Positions 59,421-64,000 of a DNA stretch of 64,000 bases are shown here, in pieces (the stretch's first letter is position 1; each line of letters opens with the position of its first letter). A program made the translations under genes and the position numbers. This stretch comes from Mactra quadrangularis. Taxonomy: Eukaryota > Mollusca > Bivalvia > Venerida > Mactridae. The stretch covers positions 59,019,395 through 59,083,394 of the forward strand of contig CM046307.1 of NCBI GenBank assembly GCA_025267735.1, in the 5' to 3' direction. The notes below the pieces were generated by a model. It saw nothing but the letters and a program-made list of their open reading frames with translations, searched no databases and was not told where the DNA came from.

Positions 59421-60354
59421 TATGTTCTACAGAATGGTGTGAATCATTTCACTATTAAAGGGACATGACCTTTCTTAAGCCTGAGGCCAATGTCTATCAA
59501 AAGACTCGTTATCTCTTAATAAAACAGTGTTATAATTAGTTTAAATGCCATATGTTCCTGATTACATTTTCAATCTTATTTCTTACACTAAATTTGAGCT
59601 AAGTCTTCATCGATCATATTTTAAGTCCAGATTCTGACAGAGCGTTATTAACACTCATGTCTGAGTTAATTGTAACGTGTATAAATGTCAACAATCATAC
59701 AAATCATCATTTACTGGTTAAAGTCTCACTAACTACCAACATTTGTACTGTTAAATTACATGTTGCAAAATTTACTTTGATCGTAAAGCATAATGATAAC
59801 ACGACCCAAAAGTTTAGAAAATAATGAATAAAAAGTTTAATGTCCTGGGTGGATACAGCCGTGAGAATGGTCTTTAACCAATCTCCGTAAACAGATGTCC
59901 TACAGACCCATGTCGTAAAATTAGCGAACTCGTTCGAGAGCGAATATTGTTTTACCTGGTTCGTTACCTGATGGAACTTGCTGTTGAAAGTATTACCCTT
60001 AATTATACATTGACGTTAATTATACATCGACGTTATGCCCCCCCCCCCTTGTTCTAGGAAGACAAGTCTGGTTAGGTTCTGGTAATTCAAAGGCCTAAAT
60101 GCATTAGCGAACAAGAGACCAGATTATCTGGTCATGTGTTTAAACACCCTGATTTATGTCTGAAATCTTTAAAATGGCGGAATGTCTAAGTTGAACCCTG
60201 GTATCAGATATTGCACTTTATGTGAGAAAGTAGACAGCTTCTTACAGAGGATATCTAATATACTGATCAGTAAACTTTCTAGTAACAATGGTTAGGTGAA
60301 CTTTCTTTTTAATCAGACAACTCTGATTGATAAAAAAGAATTGTAGAAACAAAC

Positions 60355-60608
60355 CCAATCAAAACAGAGAACGCAGGCATAGACTCGATCAACCTACATG
60401 TAAGACACTATGGAAATATATGTACGAGTATATCATAGTGTATTTGGTGAATAGGGACTGTGCAGGTTGCCAATGAACCAACCAAACCAGAGATTGCAGG
60501 CATGGTCTCGATCAACCTACAACACTATAAAATTACACTGATGTGTATACAATGTCTTTGGCGGATCGGAACCATGCATGCAGGTCGCCAATGAATCAAC
60601 CAAACCAT
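60355..60608 (+). repeat. Tandem duplication, unit 123 bases
   Basis: GCAGGCATAGACTCGATCAA (60373) recurs as GCAGGCATGGTCTCGATCAA (60496). GCAGGTTGCCAATGAACCAA recurs as GCAGGTCGCCAATGAATCAA. Two units in direct orientation with about 80% identity. Confidence 0.75.
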
Positions 60609-61338
60609 ACAACATTCGAACTGAAGTACGTCATTTATTATATAGAAACCTACTGTCAAATTTATCAATTATATGATATGAAAAGTTAACTGAATATGAC
60701 TAAACAAAAATGAAATCTGACAAAATGTATCTTAAATGATGTTCAAATGATACATGATCAAAATTAATGTCTTAGTTTATAACTGTAATTTCCTTTCATA
60801 GATAAACTTTGACATGTAAATTGTGACAAACGTTTGATAAATAATAAATCAATCTATAACATATACATTAAACCTTGTGAATGGTGGATTTTAATGATTT
60901 ATATAACATGAAATATAAATATTTGATCTAGAATTATTAAGTGTCTTATTCGTGTAGGTTTGCTATTTACATTATACGTACTCATGGTGCGTAATACGTA
61001 GATCTATTAAATATTTGTGCATGCACATGATCAGTTCTGGCTTCCAAAACTTTATAAGCCGTTTTTTAACATTTTGATTTTCATCAGATGCCCGTTTATT
61101 AACAGTATCGGACGGGTTTGCTGAAGACCTTAAGCTAGCCCAGTAAAGATAGATTATGAAAAAACGGAAACATTAAAAACTGCATACTTCAACCGAGATG
61201 GTCATTTATAGAAGTGTGATTGTATTTTCTTGAAATTTATAGCTATGAGCTTTTATCTCGTTATGTATGTGTTTGTCGTCTTCGTTCAAGCTTTCTTCGA
61301 AATTTTATTTATTGGTGACCAGCATCAAGCATTTCATA

Positions 61339-61850
61339 CAGGCCACCCTTCAAAAGTTCTAAGACAAAGAAATGTTGAGAAAAACTGACCATCCATACCA
61401 CATGTAATTTTACTTGATTCTTATTTTAGCTTATTCATATAACATATACACTGGGGTCCAAAAGTTTCTTTACACATGTTAAATTTTGATGTTTTAGAAT
61501 ATACTTAGATATTATCACATCTTGTTTTAGGTTTCACTAATACATGTAATATACATTTTAATATGAACCTTCAATTATGTTCATGCTTATCTTCCTTTGT
61601 AAAAATGTAGTTTTTTGCTGAAAAATAGATTTGATTTTATGCTTATTGAACTTTCTACAAATATTCAAGTTTTTACAGAAAATATGAGAAAAATAAATGT
61701 GTAGAGAAACTTTTGGACCCAAGTGTATAGTTTAAATCGTACATGTATGTAGATAAACATTTTTATTTTATTTTTAAAACTGATTTTGAAATTACGATTT
61801 AGTTCTGATGACGTGAATCAATTTATGTTGAAACGAAATTTTATCCAAAT
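61339..61850 (+). mobile_element. MITE family 1 copy interrupted by another MITE
   Basis: The left end CAGGCCACCCTTCAAAAGTT follows TA. After the insertion at 61449-61725 the interior resumes with ACTGATTTTGAAATTACG and AAATTTTATCC. The right terminus is decayed, so the end is approximate. Confidence 0.5.
61449..61725. mobile_element. Tc1/mariner-type MITE family 2
   Basis: 277 bases between TA dinucleotides. CACTGGGGTCCAAAAGTTTC at the left is mirrored by GAAACTTTTGGACCCAAGTG at the right, and TTTACACAT by ATGTGTAGAG. The interior is AT-rich and non-coding. Confidence 0.82.
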
Positions 61851-62594
61851 AGAATCAACATACATGTGCTCGTCATCTTAATTAATTGTGTTTAAATATA
61901 GAAAAAAAAATATTCTGAATTCAATCTTAGTATTGCAAAAAAATCCACAAATTCTGAACTAGGACTACTCGTGCCAATGTTATGCATGCTGTGTTTCTAT
62001 AAACGGAACAGTGAGGCTTGGTGTTAATTAACTGTGCATTAAGAATAATTCAAGAGTGAGTCATTTAGTTGTTTTCACAGATAACATGATTAGAGTTATT
62101 TCCCAAGTGGGCTTATGAAGTTGTAAAACGTACGTAAACCCTTTTGAGTTAGGAACAGAACGGAAATCGTCGTTGGCGTTAATTGAACCAATTAATATTA
62201 TGCGAGCATCATAGTACTAATGTAAATTTACGAGGAAATATTACACCATTGCAAACATCGAGTCTGATTAATAGAATCTGCTTCTCTTGTCATAAAAATC
62301 TCTAGACGTATGATGTCTTGTTTAACCTACAGACTATAGGCAGATTTTGTGTTTAATGGATATATCTTATGTTTAACCGACATTAATCATATTCACTGAT
62401 TCAAATTTGTTTTCAAGGATACGAAATTCATTATAAGATATATAATTTTGTTAAATTGTAAGTTAGGTTCATTTTCTGAGATGATTCGCCTACGAGCAAA
62501 TTAACTAATTTTATGTTCATACAAACTTGAATTCTGTAAGTTTAGTTTATACTAATTTAATTTAGCTGGATTGTGAAACAAGTTCTAACAACTT

Positions 62595-62772
62595 AGATTT
62601 ATCACTTTCGAGTCTACTTCCTGGTCTCCCAGTACTGAGCTAGCAGGACAAAGTAACTTGCTCATGGAAACAACGGGGTATGTTTTAGATAGGATTCGAA
62701 CTAACGCGGAGCTGGCTATCCAATGTATTACCAGGCCAACGTCGTAACCATTGAAATATAAATAAACTATGT
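62595..62772 (-). mobile_element. tRNA-derived SINE family C
   Basis: On the minus strand: a tRNA-like head with box A-like TGGTAATACATTGGATAGC and box B AGTTCGAATCC, then CCGTTGTTTCCATGAGC, TCCTGCTAGCTCAGTACTGG and GAAGTAGACTCG. It matches the copy at 9874-10013. Confidence 0.6.
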
Positions 62773-62789
62773 CTAGGATCGTAACCATG

Positions 62790-64000
62790 ATCTCGGAGAT
62801 GCTCGCTCTGTTACTAGTATTTGAAGTATGTCAAGAATTGGTAATGCATTTCTTATTTTTGCTTTTCCAAGTTCAAAATTTCCAGAATGTTTTAAAAATT
62901 ATTATTATTATTTTTCTTAATCCAAACATTCCAGAAATTATTTAAATCAGGAGTACATAAAACGAAAGAACATAATTACCACGAATTGCCATAGGGGAAG
63001 ATTTTATTAGCCTGATAATTTGTGACAAGAATTTTACGAGATGATTCAGAGAAAATTACTGTAATATTTATAATCGGTTATGCACTCATAAACTTGTAGA
63101 ATGTTGCATTTATGTATGAGAATATTTTGAACATTTTGTGTTAGTGTTTGTTTTAATACCTTGAGGTCCGCCTCTGTAGTCAAGGTTATTGACTTCACTA
63201 CATCTGCATTTTGACGTATATCTCAAACTGTCAGGGTATTGACTCATTCTTTGACGATGCACACGATAATTGTACAAACAGGAACGTAGAAAACAGGAAC
63301 GGCCAAGTTATAAATAACATATAAGACAAAAATTTAAGTTAGAAGAAAAGATTAACCTAAGTGTTTTTCACCCTATCCAGACCTGGCCTATTTAGCTAAC
63401 ATTGCTGTACCAGAGTGCGAAACCCCAATGACATAGCTCGGGTCTTTTATTTGGTTCTCTTTCATAGCTGGGAATGCATAGTTGCGTCTGCGATGGAACA
63501 AATTCCATGAATAAAGAGAAGGGTAGATATCTAGCATTGTAAGATCTTGACATAGGTTTTGATTCTTGTTGATAGATGGTGTGGTCAATGCCGACTAGAA
63601 GATGGATTATCTTTAAAAATATTATGAATTGGTTACTACATTGAAACATTTACAGATAGAAGTTAATGGGATAGAGCCTTGCTATCGGCCATGGAACTTT
63701 GTGTTAGAAAATAGACATTTACTTTACAGAAGATACTAGTTTTAAGTACCGGTGCATCACAAAAACGATGATTAGGTAAACTGTCCATCTCATATTGTCC
63801 TGAATGTTTAGGAAGTAATTACATACTTTATTGTACTCTAGATGGAATGCATCCTCGGTAACCCAGGGTATTACGTCAACGATTCATGATGTATGAGTAC
63901 CGTGGGTTTCCGACGATGGATGGAATGAAGTATGATATAACTGAGATATTGTATTGTGATGTAGACAACACAACCACATCCAACACCACGGATATCAACT
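62790..64000. other. Right end of window, no gene seen
   Basis: AT-rich. Frames of 66-85 codons near 63388-63649 (minus) overlap each other, have no domain and show no coding bias. Nothing else recognised. Confidence 0.55.

Noticed and set aside
1..64000. CRISPR array, operon, or other prokaryotic system
   Set aside because: Spliced exons, SINEs and MITEs show an animal genome. No regularly spaced direct repeats with unique spacers were seen.

Overview
This is a eukaryotic, animal-type genomic window. It is AT-rich, its genes are split by long introns, and it is full of small non-autonomous transposable elements. It holds one recognisable gene, the 5' two thirds of a peroxidasin homologue on the minus strand. 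The start codon is at 56835 and the reading frame is still open at base 1. A pearl-like (Helentron/DINE-type) element with internal tandem repeats and an ACGG/ACAG tract, plus several tRNA-derived SINEs with GTTAAACCCAACAAA-type tails, suggest a mollusc, probably a bivalve. The species cannot be fixed from the sequence alone.

Peroxidasin. Sixteen exons join without a frame break into about 990 codons. In protein order they encode a signal peptide, an LRRNT cap, four 24-residue LRRs (each boundary set by a 72-nt phase-2 exon), an LRRCT cap, an unusual 26-residue spacer exon, Ig1, an Asn/His/Arg-rich linker, Ig2, Ig3, Ig4, the peroxidasin-specific linker, and the N-terminal part of an animal haem peroxidase domain. 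The distal Gln/Asp/His and the calcium loop are present. The proximal His, the rest of the catalytic domain and any C-terminal VWC domain lie beyond the left edge. Peroxidasins are secreted haem peroxidases that form sulfilimine cross-links in collagen IV of basement membranes. The LRR and Ig modules handle matrix binding and assembly.

Layout. 1-14.6 kb: peroxidase, Ig and LRRCT exons with introns of 0.4-3.1 kb. 14.6-26.7 kb: four LRR exons with introns of 1.4-4.8 kb. 26.7-56.7 kb: a 30-kb first intron with no convincing exon, holding MITEs, SINEs, microsatellites and degenerate tandem repeats. 56.67-56.84 kb: first coding exon. 56.84-64 kb: 5' flank with a possible TATA element and further repeats but no recognised gene.

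Mobile DNA. The main repeat is a TA-flanked Tc1/mariner-type MITE family with a CAGTGCCCTTCAAAAGT terminus (eight copies or fragments). Three insertions are nested: a pearl-like element inside a SINE (6983-8253), a GC-richer element inside a MITE (about 54146-54488), and one MITE inside another (61449-61725). Two long foldback elements, a pentanucleotide array, a retrotransposon RT C-terminal fragment and several tandem arrays complete the set. I found no new multi-gene system. The best leads are the 78-nt spacer exon next to a repeat array that copies its splice donor, the apparent loss of one LRR exon, and DR1 nuclear-receptor-like motifs carried by the pearl-like repeats.
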